DNA of 64,000 bases from positions 806,001-870,000 of the forward strand of contig CAXXFI010000001.1 of assembly GCA_963665155.2 (NCBI GenBank). The letters run 5' to 3'. The notes below the pieces were generated by a model, which was not told the origin of the DNA, did no database searches, and saw only the letters and a list, made by a program, of their open reading frames with translations. Positions 9,587-18,301 of this stretch are shown in pieces. This DNA is from UBA1141 sp963665155 (lineage in GTDB: Bacteria > Chloroflexota > Dehalococcoidia > Lucifugimonadales > UBA3495). A program made the position numbers and the translations under genes. Each line of letters opens with the position of its first letter. Position 1 is the first letter of the stretch.

Positions 9587-9632
9587 ACTTTGAAAAGGCC
9601 CGGTGGGCGGCGGTGGTCTTATTTACGGGTGA

Positions 9633-10832
9633 CTATTTAATAGTAATGTCGTAGCCGACGATAGCGCTGAAATTTTTCCTCATGATGTTATACCTGGGTG
9701 TTTGGGATTGCTCCCGCCCCGCTGCGTCAGTGGCTCTGGCCATCAAAGTGTACTTGCCGGTTTCCTGAGCATCCCAAAGGTAGGACCAGCGTACCCACAT
9801 GTAGGGGTCCTGCGGGCCTTCCAGCCGGGTTGCGTTCCAGGTTTTGCCGCCGTCTACGCTTAATTCTACCTGGTTTATGGGGCCGCCGCCGCTCCATGCG
9901 TAGCCGCGCACCACGTTGATGCCTTTTTGCAGCGTGTCCGTGTCGTCGTTGGGTTGGGTAATTATCGACCTGACTCCGATGGTCGTGATCAACTCTTTGT
10001 TGGGGTCGTCGGTAGAATCCCCATAGTAATAGAAAGTGTAGTGGTACCAGCAGTCCGGCTCATGGTCCATCACCTGCAACTTCCAGAGCCACTTAACGGA
10101 CCAGTTGCCAGACCAACCGGGCACAATGAGCCGAGCAGGCGCTCCGTGGAGGTGTTCTAGCAACTGCCCGTTTTGGGCCACGGCGATAAGCGTGTCCGGG
10201 TGTAGCGCCTTTTCTATGGGCAGGCCTTTGTCATAGTAAAATGGCTCGGTTCCTTCAACTGCGGTTGCTGGCACTCCTTTGTCCCAGCCTTCCGCCCGAA
10301 CGTGGGTGGCTCTGCCAGTGAGGCCAGCGTCGTTCAATACCGCAGCCAATGGCACCCCGGTCCATTCGCTGGCGCTCAGGATCATGGCCTCGGAAGTGCG
10401 GGAGGGCTTGGGGCCCTCGCCCTTCATGTACTCAAAGAAAGTGGCGTCGCTGCCCGAGCACTCCATTACGGTGCGGACGGTGCGGCCGGGGTAACGCCGC
10501 AACATCTCATAATCTATGGTCAAGGGCTGCTTGACCTCGCCGGTTACTTCCAGTTTCCATTGGGTAGGATCAGCCACTGGTGGAACGTCGAAGTGCTGTA
10601 CCACATAGTGCAAATGTACCGGGGTAATCAACCCTTCCAAATCCATCACCGGGGTCCGGACTCGCATCGTACGCCCCTGATCGTCCAGCAAGGTAACCGG
10701 CTTCAATTCTTTACTGGGCCAACCGTACCAGCCGGATTCCGATTTTTTTGTGGCGGCGTCGGGCGAGTCCATCACGAGAAAATCAGGCACTACCTCGATT
10801 CCGGTGATTTGGGATCCTCTTTGAGTGGCCAT
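9633..10832 (-). CDS. Sulfite-oxidase-family molybdopterin oxidoreductase B
   Basis: A second SUOX-family enzyme, about 399 residues, clearly related to oxidoreductase A but not a recent duplicate. The molybdenum-ligating cysteine is in VMECSGSDATFF; the residues after it differ from enzyme A (SGS against CGN), so substrate preference may differ. The cofactor and dimerisation domains follow, with HGAPARLIVPGWSGNWSVKW and later VELSVDGGKTWNAT and TGKYTLMARATDA. No signal peptide or heme domain is seen. The ATG at 10832 is chosen for its GGAGGGG ribosome-binding site; an upstream in-frame start at 10862 lacks one. It lies between the cupin and the four-domain rhodanese genes on the same strand. 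Confidence 0.86.
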   Translation of the reverse strand: MATQRGSQITGIEVVPDFLVMDSPDAATKKSESGWYGWPSKELKPVTLLDDQGRTMRVRTPVMDLEGLITPVHLHYVVQHFDVPPVADPTQWKLEVTGEVKQPLTIDYEMLRRYPGRTVRTVMECSGSDATFFEYMKGEGPKPSRTSEAMILSASEWTGVPLAAVLNDAGLTGRATHVRAEGWDKGVPATAVEGTEPFYYDKGLPIEKALHPDTLIAVAQNGQLLEHLHGAPARLIVPGWSGNWSVKWLWKLQVMDHEPDCWYHYTFYYYGDSTDDPNKELITTIGVRSIITQPNDDTDTLQKGINVVRGYAWSGGGPINQVELSVDGGKTWNATRLEGPQDPYMWVRWSYLWDAQETGKYTLMARATDAAGREQSQTPRYNIMRKNFSAIVGYDITIK

Positions 10833-10982
10833 AGGTGAACCCCTCCATTTCCCCGTCCGCAAATTGTGTTGCGGCGGGACTGTCTGGATGCGTTGTTTAT
10901 GTTCGATGATCCGGCGAGGATTATAGATTCACCCGCCCGACCACAATCATTTGTATTTGTTTCATAAATAGGCGGCCGCGGA

Positions 10983-12560
10983 TTAGTCGGCGGCGTATTT
11001 TTCACCCAACGCCGTCTCCCAACGGAGGTAGTTCATCATTTCCGCCGGGCTCCTGTCCACACCCAGTATTACCACATCATTCGGGGGCGCCATGACCCCG
11101 GACAAACCCTTTTCTAGGGGCAGTCCGGCTTCGCTCCAAGAGGCGATGCCGCCTTCCATGACCGACACGTCTTGGTAACCCAGGTCTTTCAAAGTGGCTC
11201 CCGCCAACAAGGACAATTGCCCGTCGCCGCAGGTAACCACGACAGGAGCGGTTTTTGATGGCGCAAAGTCTTCAACCTGGAACTCCAGCCAGCCCCGGGA
11301 AATCCAGTGGGACCCCGGAACGTGGCCCTGTGCGAATTCCTGGCTGGTGTCGACGTTAAAAACTGCTGCCGGACTGGCGTTGTTTAATTCCTGGGCGGAA
11401 ACAATCTTCACTTTGGCTCTGGCCTCGTCATGTCCCTCGGGAGGTTCCACCTTTATGCCGGTTTCCAAATCCAGACCGGCTTCTGCCCAAGCGGTACTGC
11501 CACCCTCGATTACATAGACTTCTTTCACGCCAAATTGCCGGTACCAGGCGGCCGTATGGGTCGCCCGGGCTTTACCGTCGCAAGAAAAAATAATCGTGGC
11601 GTTTTTCACCACGGCCACATCGTCGGACCGTTGGACGCATTGGCCGCCAGGGAACCACTGGAACCCCGGTATGTGGCCTTTCTCGAATTCTTCCTTGGTG
11701 CGGACGTCGACCATATAAACGGTTTCCTGGTTTCTCTTGGCAATGGCCGCTTGTAGTCCCGAAACATCCATGTAGCGGACGCCGTCTTCGGCGGCCAATT
11801 TATCGGCATAAACCTCGGCGGCGGCCCGGCCTTCTTCCGAAACCTCCGGCAATTCCACCCGGTCTGCGCCCCGTTCCACCTGAAATCCGGCCAATACCCA
11901 TCCCGAGGTGCCGTTCTTCAAGCCGATGGCGTCCACACCCATGCGTTGGAGCACCCTGGTGCCCACAATGCTCCGGGTGCGGCCAGCGCAATTGATTACC
12001 ACCGTCGTGTCGGGTTCCAGGTTGTTCACAACATCGGTAATCCGGTAGGCTAATTCACCGCCCGGCATGCTTCTGCCTCCGGGGATAGCAAAGCGTTGGT
12101 ACTCTTCCGGGGTCCGTGTATCCAAGATTACGAGCTTGTCGCCCCGGTCGATGCGCCGTTGTAATTCTGGAGCGTCAATCTCCGGAACGTTGTGGACGAC
12201 CTCCATCTTTTCGCCGTAGTCTTTGCTGGGTACGTTGGTGCCCCATTCCGTGGGCAGGTCCAGTGTGGTCCAGGTGTTAATTCCCCCGTCCAATACGGAC
12301 ACATTTGTGTAGCCTATGGATTCCAAGGTGGCAGCGCCCGCTTGGGCTCGCCTGCCGTCGTCATCGCACACCACCACCAGAGCGCCCTTGAACGGGACGG
12401 CGATTGGCATTTGGAACTCCAAACGTCGCCGTTGCAGCAGGCTGGAGCCGGGGATATGGGTACTGTTGTATTCTCCGGCTTCCCTAACGTCGACTAGGGC
12501 GAATGGAGCTTCACCCGCAAGTAGACCCTTAAGCGCCTCTGCCGATGTCTTCGTGGCCAT
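10983..12560 (-). CDS. Four-domain rhodanese-like sulfurtransferase
   Basis: A 525-residue protein with four tandem rhodanese domains. Rhodaneses move sulfane sulfur through a cysteine persulfide. Each domain has a recognisable active-site loop with a cysteine: CDDDGRR near residue 66, CAGRTRS near 192, CDGKARA near 328 and CGDGQLS near 447. Each also has the typical entry motif (for example LVDVREAGEYNSTHIPGS and VDVRTKEEFEKGHIPG). All four cysteines being present suggests that all domains could carry sulfur, unlike common two-domain forms with one inactive half. The ATG has a TAGGAG ribosome-binding site. Its place among sulfite-oxidase-like and thiol-dioxygenase-like genes supports a sulfur-relay role. 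Confidence 0.92.
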   Translation of the reverse strand: MATKTSAEALKGLLAGEAPFALVDVREAGEYNSTHIPGSSLLQRRRLEFQMPIAVPFKGALVVVCDDDGRRAQAGAATLESIGYTNVSVLDGGINTWTTLDLPTEWGTNVPSKDYGEKMEVVHNVPEIDAPELQRRIDRGDKLVILDTRTPEEYQRFAIPGGRSMPGGELAYRITDVVNNLEPDTTVVINCAGRTRSIVGTRVLQRMGVDAIGLKNGTSGWVLAGFQVERGADRVELPEVSEEGRAAAEVYADKLAAEDGVRYMDVSGLQAAIAKRNQETVYMVDVRTKEEFEKGHIPGFQWFPGGQCVQRSDDVAVVKNATIIFSCDGKARATHTAAWYRQFGVKEVYVIEGGSTAWAEAGLDLETGIKVEPPEGHDEARAKVKIVSAQELNNASPAAVFNVDTSQEFAQGHVPGSHWISRGWLEFQVEDFAPSKTAPVVVTCGDGQLSLLAGATLKDLGYQDVSVMEGGIASWSEAGLPLEKGLSGVMAPPNDVVILGVDRSPAEMMNYLRWETALGEKYAAD

Positions 12561-12921
12561 GGTTTGATACTCCTAGCGTTTGCGTATTGCCGTCTCAATA
12601 TGGGGTCTACCAAAGCTCAGATGCCAGCGTCTATGGGATCAACACATCCCTGAACCTACTCATCCGTGAGTAGCCAGCCAAACTTGATTACCGGGGAAAA
12701 TCCCCCTTTAACAAAGGGGGACTTCCCCAGCAGAACAGTTTCAGAAATTGTTTAGATATTTTCGCAATGGTCAGTAACTATAATGCCACTCTCACCAAAT
12801 CCAGTTCCGGACGCCAGATTAGGAAGCCAAGCCTATAACCCGTTGCTCCTAAATTAAAAGGCACGAACATGATGTTTCTCTGTTCGTCCCCGGCAATCAA
12901 ATACTGAATGTCCGGGGAACT
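12561..12921. other. Intergenic region with one hairpin
   Basis: About 360 bp between the thiol-dioxygenase-like gene and the rhodanese gene, both on the minus strand. It holds the hairpin at 12693-12728, a likely rhodanese promoter zone and no visible gene. Confidence 0.5.
12693..12728. terminator. Hairpin, probable terminator or dispersed repeat
   Basis: Inner stem CCCCCTTT/AAAGGGGG closes a three-base loop (AAC), and an outer stem GGGGAA/TTCCCC extends it. Placed downstream of the thiol-dioxygenase-like gene, it could end that transcript. The sequence also resembles short palindromes that recur between genes in many genomes. Confidence 0.55.
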
Positions 12922-13506
12922 TTAACAGTTGTCGTAGGCGCCGGAACGGAAACCAATGACTCTACCGGTTTCCAGGTCGTACCGGTGCCGGTTGATGCCC
13001 CGCAGATCATCGCCGTAGACGTGAATCTCAACGGTGGGGCGGTCGGTATGGTTGTCCATCTGGTGGATCTCGTCCGTATCGGGAACCAGCAAAGTAATCT
13101 CGCCGGGGCTGAAATTTACGGCCCGGTCCAACTCCAACTGGGCGTAACCTTCACGGGAACGATCATCGACCCGTTGGTAGCGTGTTTCGGTCAAAGTATT
13201 GCTCAAGATGCCAATCATGCCCCAAGTGAGATGGTCGTGGGGGCCGAGGTGCTCGCCGGGACCCCAAACAACGGCAGTGACGGAAAGACCGCTCTGTCCT
13301 TGGTATAGCAGGTAGGTGCCGTGATTGGGCCGCCGCCCTCCGATGGCCGGAGCCCGGAACTCGGCGGGAATTACGTTTTCGTCACTGACCAGCCGCTCCA
13401 GTAAAGCCGAGCCAGCGTCGAATATATTCTGCTGGTCCGGTTTGGTCGTTAGCAGACTCTCCATTTCGTGGGTGAAATCGGCTAAAGAGTACTTTACTGC
13501 CGTCAT
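12922..13506 (-). CDS. Cysteine/thiol-dioxygenase-like cupin
   Basis: A 194-residue cupin of the cysteine dioxygenase superfamily. These non-heme iron enzymes oxidise a thiol (cysteine, 3-mercaptopropionate or similar) to a sulfinate using O2. The metal-binding HxH is visible in PHDHLTWGMIGILS near residue 93, and the third histidine in DEIHQMDN near residue 148, the standard spacing for the family. The ATG follows an AGGAGAAG ribosome-binding site. It is the first gene of the minus-strand series that continues with the rhodanese and the two sulfite-oxidase-like enzymes, which fits a route from thiol through sulfinate and sulfite to sulfate. The exact thiol is unknown. Confidence 0.83.
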   Translation of the reverse strand: MTAVKYSLADFTHEMESLLTTKPDQQNIFDAGSALLERLVSDENVIPAEFRAPAIGGRRPNHGTYLLYQGQSGLSVTAVVWGPGEHLGPHDHLTWGMIGILSNTLTETRYQRVDDRSREGYAQLELDRAVNFSPGEITLLVPDTDEIHQMDNHTDRPTVEIHVYGDDLRGINRHRYDLETGRVIGFRSGAYDNC

Positions 13507-13943
13507 GCTTCTCCTATTTGGAACGAAAGACGAGTATGGAACGCAAGGCCAGGTCGCTAGAACGGCGCGGCCCTCTGATTTCCATGTGCGATTGTACCTA
13601 ATCCGAGTCTAAATAGACCAGACTGATTATCGAATTTGTAATCATGGGTGTCAAGCCATTGCCAGTGATAGAGTATATTTTTGGCGGGGGTCGTTCACAC
13701 TTAGGTCGAGAAATCGGGCCAGGACATTTTTGCCCCCAGACCTTCGTCCTAGCCCGATAGGCGACGCGAGTTCCGCTATCGGCGAATCCGGTGATAGAAT
13801 GTTCGTAGCGGTTAAAATAGTCGTGGTGGTTAACTTGATGCCTGCATGGTCAGCGCCTCAAATGACTTCCACTTATATTTATGGGCAAGTTTACCCGCAT
13901 ATTTAATCGAAATTTACTTTGTGTAAGTTTAGGAGCCTTTGGG
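13507..13943. other. Divergent intergenic region
   Basis: About 430 bp between the minus-strand thiol-dioxygenase-like gene and the plus-strand small gene at 13944. It must hold both promoters. The frame of the small gene is open back to an ATG at 13881, but a better ribosome-binding site is downstream. No RNA element or repeat is evident. Confidence 0.45.
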
Positions 13944-14207
13944 TTGGATGACGAGCAATTCATTCAACGAATTGTTGATAAAATTCAGCGGTTGACGGGA
14001 GCCAGTGTGGATGTGGAGGTCGACAGGGAGAATGGCGGCAAGCTGGAAATTGAGTTGGACCGGGAAGTACCCAGGGTGTTGATGGGGTCCAACATATTCC
14101 AGTATGCCGGGTTTGCCCGCATGTGCGTGGAGTACGCCGTGGCCTCGATAAAGCAAGACCGGCCCATAGATATTCTGGAGTTCCACCTATTACTGGCCCG
14201 CAACTAG
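13944..14207 (+). CDS. Small hypothetical protein
   Basis: An 87-residue soluble protein of unknown function, with alternating charged and hydrophobic residues that suggest a small alpha/beta fold. A TTG start at 13944 is chosen because AGGAG lies eight bases before it and the protein then begins with a charged helix (DDEQFIQRIVDKI). The in-frame ATG at 13881 would add 21 residues without a ribosome-binding site. The following membrane protein gene is 60 bp downstream on the same strand, so the two may be cotranscribed. Confidence 0.55.
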   Translation: MDDEQFIQRIVDKIQRLTGASVDVEVDRENGGKLEIELDREVPRVLMGSNIFQYAGFARMCVEYAVASIKQDRPIDILEFHLLLARN

Positions 14208-14269
14208 GTTGCGGCGCTTAGCCCAACACTATTCAGACCCACTTGCAAAATAATCACCGGCACGAGCAG

Positions 14270-14770
14270 ATGGCGCAAGACCAATCAGTACCCCCAGACT
14301 TGGAACGCCCCTGGTACTACGAGAGATGGTTCCTCGTTCCCGTGTTTGCTATGGGGTGGCCTCTTCCATTCCCTCCGTTTGTTCTTTGGCCTGTTTGGGC
14401 GATCCTAATAATACGCTCTCCCTGGCACAATGACATGCTGCTCAACGGCCTGGCTTGGGCCATGATAATTACCGGCGCCGTGATGGAATACAAAAATGCT
14501 CAGGGAGAAGGCGGCATAGCTTTCACTGTGGCCTTGATGCTTCCCGGGGCTATCGTCATCATAATAACCCAGGTCATGTGGACTGGGTTCCGCATGGAGC
14601 ATGGCTTGGTGGTTAAGAGGCCCGACCCGCCACCACCGCCGCCCGACTTTCCGGACGACATGCCAGACGATGATGAGGATGTAGAGGAAGATGCCGAGTC
14701 AAGGCAGGCACGATTGCGGCGCCGGTCCCAACGCCGGAGGACTCCCCGTTCGGGTCGTTCTTCTCGCTGA
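14270..14770 (+). CDS. Membrane protein with acidic/basic tail, unknown function
   Basis: About 166 residues. The N-terminal two thirds contain three hydrophobic helices: around PVFAMGWPLPFPPFVLW, a segment with NGLAWAMIITGAVMEY, and one with VALMLPGAIVIIITQVMW. Then follows a cytoplasmic-looking tail with a proline run (PPPPPPDFP), an acidic stretch and a strongly basic Arg/Ser end. No family is recognised; the tail may bind nucleic acid or a partner. The ATG at 14270 is preferred to a TTG at 14243, but neither has a good ribosome-binding site. Confidence 0.6.
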   Translation: MAQDQSVPPDLERPWYYERWFLVPVFAMGWPLPFPPFVLWPVWAILIIRSPWHNDMLLNGLAWAMIITGAVMEYKNAQGEGGIAFTVALMLPGAIVIIITQVMWTGFRMEHGLVVKRPDPPPPPPDFPDDMPDDDEDVEEDAESRQARLRRRSQRRRTPRSGRSSR

Positions 14771-14950
14771 TCGCGGTTTCCTGGCTTGGTCGTCCGAAGC
14801 TCGGTATAGCGGAGCGGCGCGACCTATCCTTAGACTCAACGGGCCGGTCGACGGGCCGGTCTTAGAGAAGGGCTAGGCTGTTCCCGGTTTTGCCGCGCAT
14901 GATTGGTTTGACCGGCTGAGTTGGAAGTTGGCCCCGGCGAAAACCGATAC

Positions 14951-15430
14951 CTATAAGCTGACCGTCGCCGTAGCGGAAGCTACGGTTTCGCCTGACTGGT
15001 TTTCGATGATCACCCGGCATTCAACCAACCGCAAAGCTTCCTCCACTCTCTTATCGACGACCGAGCCCGAGAGCACCAGTGTGTCCCCGGGGTTTACCCA
15101 CTGGAGAATCTCCAGCTCCAGTTGGCTGCCCTGAGCAACAATGCTGGGCAGTCTGAACCCCTTTTCCAGCAACTCGGCAACGTATGCCGTGAATGCCGTG
15201 GCCCAAACTAACGCCGGTTCCACCGCTGGTGTTAGATTGGACTCGGGGGTTGGATTATCCGAGGACTCAGAGGGCGTATTATCCCAATGAGCGGTGGGCG
15301 ATACCAGTAGGGAGACAAGGTCTCTATAGCGCTGGATGGTTTCTTCCGTCTCCCATTTCACCAGGATGGGCAATTCATCGCCCGGCGAGATTGACTCGAA
15401 ACTAACGGTCTTCGCCCATAACCTTGGCAT
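14951..15430 (-). CDS. MaoC-like hotdog-fold protein
   Basis: A 159-residue protein resembling the MaoC-like (R)-hydratase/hotdog family. It opens with VSFESISPGDELPILVKWET, a common MaoC-like entry, and ends with strands such as WVNPGDTLVLSGSVVDK and VECRVIIENQSGETVA. The typical catalytic D-x(4)-H of hydratases is not clearly seen. It may therefore be a catalytically altered or structural member, such as one subunit of a heteromeric hydratase. The ATG follows AGGTGA. No partner hydratase gene is adjacent. Confidence 0.65.
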   Translation of the reverse strand: MPRLWAKTVSFESISPGDELPILVKWETEETIQRYRDLVSLLVSPTAHWDNTPSESSDNPTPESNLTPAVEPALVWATAFTAYVAELLEKGFRLPSIVAQGSQLELEILQWVNPGDTLVLSGSVVDKRVEEALRLVECRVIIENQSGETVASATATVSL

Positions 15431-15979
15431 TGATTCACCTAGCGTTTAAGTTAACCCGTCCGGCCTTGGCGCCTGTTACCATGCCGCTTTTAAATTGGGC
15501 TTGTTAATAGGGAGACGGAACCCGGCGCTGATAACGGGAAATACTCGCTTGTTCCTCTCCGCATGACTCGACTGCGTATGACCTGGCCTGGCTTATATCC
15601 GTTCCGGCGAAAGATGTTCGAAAAAGCTCACTCGAACGGAATTGGCGACGCCGCTTACCGAGGCTATTGTTATCAGGTCTAGGCTAACACCAAAAGTCCT
15701 TTCCTCAAAACAAATCGCAGGTAATGCTTTAGCAGCGGTCGGCCAAACTACTAGAGAAGAATTGACATAAATTAGCTTCGGAACCACAGGCCTACCGCAA
15801 ACTTCCAATAAGTCGAATTTTAGCTGTGCTGAAGGGAAATTAAGTTCCCCTATAATGTCTAGGTGTTGATTTGCCCCCTGAGACACGTTCGGGCCCAGTT
15901 ACCGGGCGCAGTCAAAAAAGGAGATTAGATTTAAGAACATAATCGATGCCCGGACAGAGGCCAATTTTTGGAGGCGCCA
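15431..15979. other. Divergent intergenic region of about 550 bp
   Basis: Lies between the minus-strand hotdog protein and the plus-strand PIG-L gene. It includes an open frame on the minus strand at 15593-15886 with no recognisable domain or ribosome-binding site, probably spurious. No hairpin or repeat stands out. It presumably contains promoters for both neighbours. Confidence 0.45.
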
Positions 15980-16690
15980 ATGGCTCAAAAGGAACAACCG
16001 TGCCGGAAAGGTATGGTAGTTTTCGCTCACGCTGACGATGCGGAGTGGGGCTGCTCCGGCACAGTTGCCAAGTGGTGCGCTGAGGGTTGGGAAGTGGTGT
16101 ATGTGGTTTGCACCGACGGTAGTAAAGGAAGCTCGGACCCTGATATGACCAGTGAAAACCTGGTCAAGATAAGGGAGCAGGAACAGAGGAATGCCGGAAA
16201 CGTTCTGGGACTTCAGGACGTGGTGTTCTTGGAATACGAAGATTCGATGTTGGAACCTAGTTTGGAACTCAGAAGGGACATTACCAGGCAAATACGGCGA
16301 TACAAACCCGACGTGCTCATCTGCGAAACCCCGATGCGTCGGCTTTCTTATAATGGGTACATAGGCCATCCGGATCATATCGCAGCCGGGGAAGCAGCAT
16401 TTTCGGCCGTGTTCCCTTCTGCACGGGACCGTTTAACTTTCCCAGAACTTCTGGATGAAGGCTTGGAGCCTCACAAAGTGCTAGAAGTATGGGTCATGGA
16501 CCATCACGAGCCGGATAAGTTCGTGGATGTGACCGCTTATATCGATGTCGCCATCAACGCGCTAAAGCAACACGAAACCCAGGTCGACTCTGATGACGTG
16601 GGTACGCACATGAAGCAATGGCGTGAACGCACCGGTGAAAAAGTCGGTTTCCAATACGCCGAAGCGTTTCGGCGATACCATTTGGAGTAG
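15980..16690 (+). CDS. PIG-L (LmbE-like) family deacetylase
   Basis: A zinc-dependent N-deacetylase of the PIG-L/LmbE family, about 236 residues. The metal-binding motif is AHADDAEWGCSGT near residue 19 (usually AHPDD; here Ala-Asp-Asp with the His kept), and the third ligand is in GHPDHIAAGEAAF. Family members deacetylate GlcNAc-containing small molecules such as mycothiol or bacillithiol precursors, chitin oligomers and lipids. A mycothiol-type isomerase-like protein encoded at 57.8 kb makes a thiol-biosynthesis role conceivable but unproven. The ATG follows a GGAGG five bases upstream. Confidence 0.85.
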   Translation: MAQKEQPCRKGMVVFAHADDAEWGCSGTVAKWCAEGWEVVYVVCTDGSKGSSDPDMTSENLVKIREQEQRNAGNVLGLQDVVFLEYEDSMLEPSLELRRDITRQIRRYKPDVLICETPMRRLSYNGYIGHPDHIAAGEAAFSAVFPSARDRLTFPELLDEGLEPHKVLEVWVMDHHEPDKFVDVTAYIDVAINALKQHETQVDSDDVGTHMKQWRERTGEKVGFQYAEAFRRYHLE

Positions 16691-16781
16691 GCGCCTATCG
16701 TAGTAGGTCTTTGTGGAGTAGGTATTTAGAATAACATCGCATGGGGCTCATTGCTTCGCCGCCGCAGCCCCATGATCCACC

Positions 16782-16830
16782 AACCAAAACATCCCTGCGA
16801 CCAAATCATGGTCGCAGGGATGTTTTGGTT
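16782..16830. terminator. Perfect bidirectional terminator hairpin
   Basis: A perfect 21-bp stem (16782-16802 with 16810-16830) closes a seven-base loop and ends in A- and T-rich sides on both strands (AACCAAAACATCCC / GGGATGTTTTGGTT). It lies between the convergent PIG-L and arsM genes and can terminate transcripts from both directions. Confidence 0.85.
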
Positions 16831-16894
16831 TTATCCAGCCTATGTTTGCGAAGCCATAGGCCAGTTGATCGGCCAAATGATAGGGATGAACGGA

Positions 16895-17800
16895 CTAGGG
16901 TTTTGTCGCTACGACCTTAACACTGGCCACGTTCATGGGGACACCCTCCGCTTCGTCGAACCGCACCTTCTCTTCAGTGATCTGCAGGTCTACGAAGCCA
17001 GCTTTGCGTAATCGCCCCAGGTAGACACCCCTGTCCTCGGCGCCAGCGATACAAGCCGCCCACGCTTCGGGATCGGTCCGATTGGGTCCTTCTTCGCTGA
17101 GGGACATCATATCCGAAAGGTGGATTCTTCCGCCTGATGCCAGTACTCGGAAAGACTCGCTAAATACTGCGTCCTTGTCGGGGGAGAGGCATACCACGCA
17201 ATTGGAGATAATCACGTCCACGCTGGCGTCGGGAATGGGCATGCTCTCCAGCTCGCCTTGAATGAATTCCACGTTGGTCAATCCCAAGTTCGCTTGGTTC
17301 TTGCGGGCTAATCCCAGCATATCCGGGGTCATGTCCAAGCCCGTGACGTGGCCGGTCTCACCTACCTGTTGCGCGGCCAGGAAGCAATCAATGCCGCCAC
17401 CGGACCCCAAATCCAACACCCGCTCTCCCGGTTTAAGCCCCGCCAATGCCGTGGGATTGCCGCATCCTGCGGACGCTGCCACCGACTCTGCGGGCAGCCC
17501 GGCGATCTGGCCCTCTTGATAAAGTTGCAGTGCCCGGTCCAAGTCTTCGGGGCCGCAACAGCCGGGCCCGTCACAAGATGCCTGGGACACGTCTAGAAGC
17601 TTGATTATTCCCGTTTCCTCTACCGGTTTCTCAGCCACGGTTGTGGATTCCACTTGACCACCGCCGCAACAACCGGGCTCGCAACACGCCTCGCCGCTGG
17701 AATCGGCGGCCAAGGCTTCGGAAAGCTCAATCACACCTCTGGCCTTGGCGCCGTAGCACTCCCGTACCAGTTTTTTTACTTCTTCGGAATTTGTAGTCAC
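16895..17800 (-). CDS. arsM: Arsenite S-adenosylmethionine methyltransferase
   Basis: ArsM converts arsenite to methylated, partly volatile species using S-adenosylmethionine. The SAM-binding glycine motif is VLDLGSGGGIDCFLAA near the middle. The cysteines needed for As(III) binding and disulfide cascade are in ASAGCGNP, ISNCVVCLSPDK and AWAACIAG. The N-terminal part adds two cysteine clusters, CCEPGCC and CDGPGCC, which may help capture metalloid. A GTG start at 17800 is chosen because AGGAGG lies six bases before it; the frame extends eight codons upstream without a better signal. The adjacent PadR-type regulator 70 bp upstream on the same strand also has a cysteine cluster and is probably its arsenic-responsive repressor. 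Confidence 0.93.
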   Translation of the reverse strand: MTTNSEEVKKLVRECYGAKARGVIELSEALAADSSGEACCEPGCCGGGQVESTTVAEKPVEETGIIKLLDVSQASCDGPGCCGPEDLDRALQLYQEGQIAGLPAESVAASAGCGNPTALAGLKPGERVLDLGSGGGIDCFLAAQQVGETGHVTGLDMTPDMLGLARKNQANLGLTNVEFIQGELESMPIPDASVDVIISNCVVCLSPDKDAVFSESFRVLASGGRIHLSDMMSLSEEGPNRTDPEAWAACIAGAEDRGVYLGRLRKAGFVDLQITEEKVRFDEAEGVPMNVASVKVVATKP

Positions 17801-17871
17801 AATTGACCTCCTATTTTCTTCCAAATGTCCCTGTTGCTAAATTAAATGAAGGGATAATACAATTCTGGGTC

Positions 17872-18246
17872 CTAACTCGGGCCGGCCACTGCAGTTGGCT
17901 GGCTCAACGCTTGGGCCACCGAATCGTTAATTGTGGGCATCATCTTTTCCCAAACCCGCGCAGCGGCACGGAAGGCCTCTTCCCCTTTGGGCGTCAACCA
18001 GCAGACCTTGCGGCGCCGGCCATTATGCTCTTCTTCCCGGCACTCCACGTACGCACCTTCCATAAGCTCTTTCATGGTCGAATAGACCATCGCTTCCGTG
18101 GGCTCGCAGCAACCCTGACAAGCAGCGCGTATTGCCAGGTTTACTCCATAACCGTGGACCGGGCCCTTGTCTAACTCTCCCAACAAGAGAAAGCGGCAAA
18201 GGCTTCGTTTGACCAGATTTTCCCAATAAGCTTCGGTTTCCATCAT
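17872..18246 (-). CDS. PadR-family regulator with CxxCC cluster, probable arsenic sensor
   Basis: A 124-residue PadR-like winged-helix protein. The family signature is visible as GPVHGYGVNLAI, and the wing as RRRKVCWLTPKGEEAF. Unusually, the helix-turn-helix region contains AACQGCCEPTEAMVY, a Cys-x-x-Cys-Cys cluster of the kind used to bind soft metals. Directly downstream on the same strand is arsM, and upstream is a palindrome matching the TGTAT...ATACA pattern typical of PadR operators. Together these suggest a repressor that releases DNA when As(III) binds the cysteines. This is inference from sequence and context; the family usually senses small aromatic molecules. Confidence 0.8.
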   Translation of the reverse strand: MMETEAYWENLVKRSLCRFLLLGELDKGPVHGYGVNLAIRAACQGCCEPTEAMVYSTMKELMEGAYVECREEEHNGRRRKVCWLTPKGEEAFRAAARVWEKMMPTINDSVAQALSQPTAVAGPS

Positions 18247-18281
18247 GATTGTGAGTTGTCCTTTTGCTGCCGGAAATGATG

Positions 18282-18300
18282 TTTGTATCTCTGATACAAC
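18282..18300 (-). promoter_or_regulatory. Probable PadR operator palindrome
   Basis: TTGTATC-TCT-GATACAA is a near-perfect palindrome (TTGTATC and its complement around three bases) centred about 45 bp upstream of the padR-like start. It matches the general PadR operator pattern of TGTAT half-sites. The likely role is autorepression of the padR-arsM transcript. Confidence 0.7.
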
Positions 18301-18301
18301 T

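Noticed and set aside
15593..15886. Minus-strand open frame of 97 codons
   Set aside because: No ribosome-binding site, no domain and atypical composition; most likely chance.
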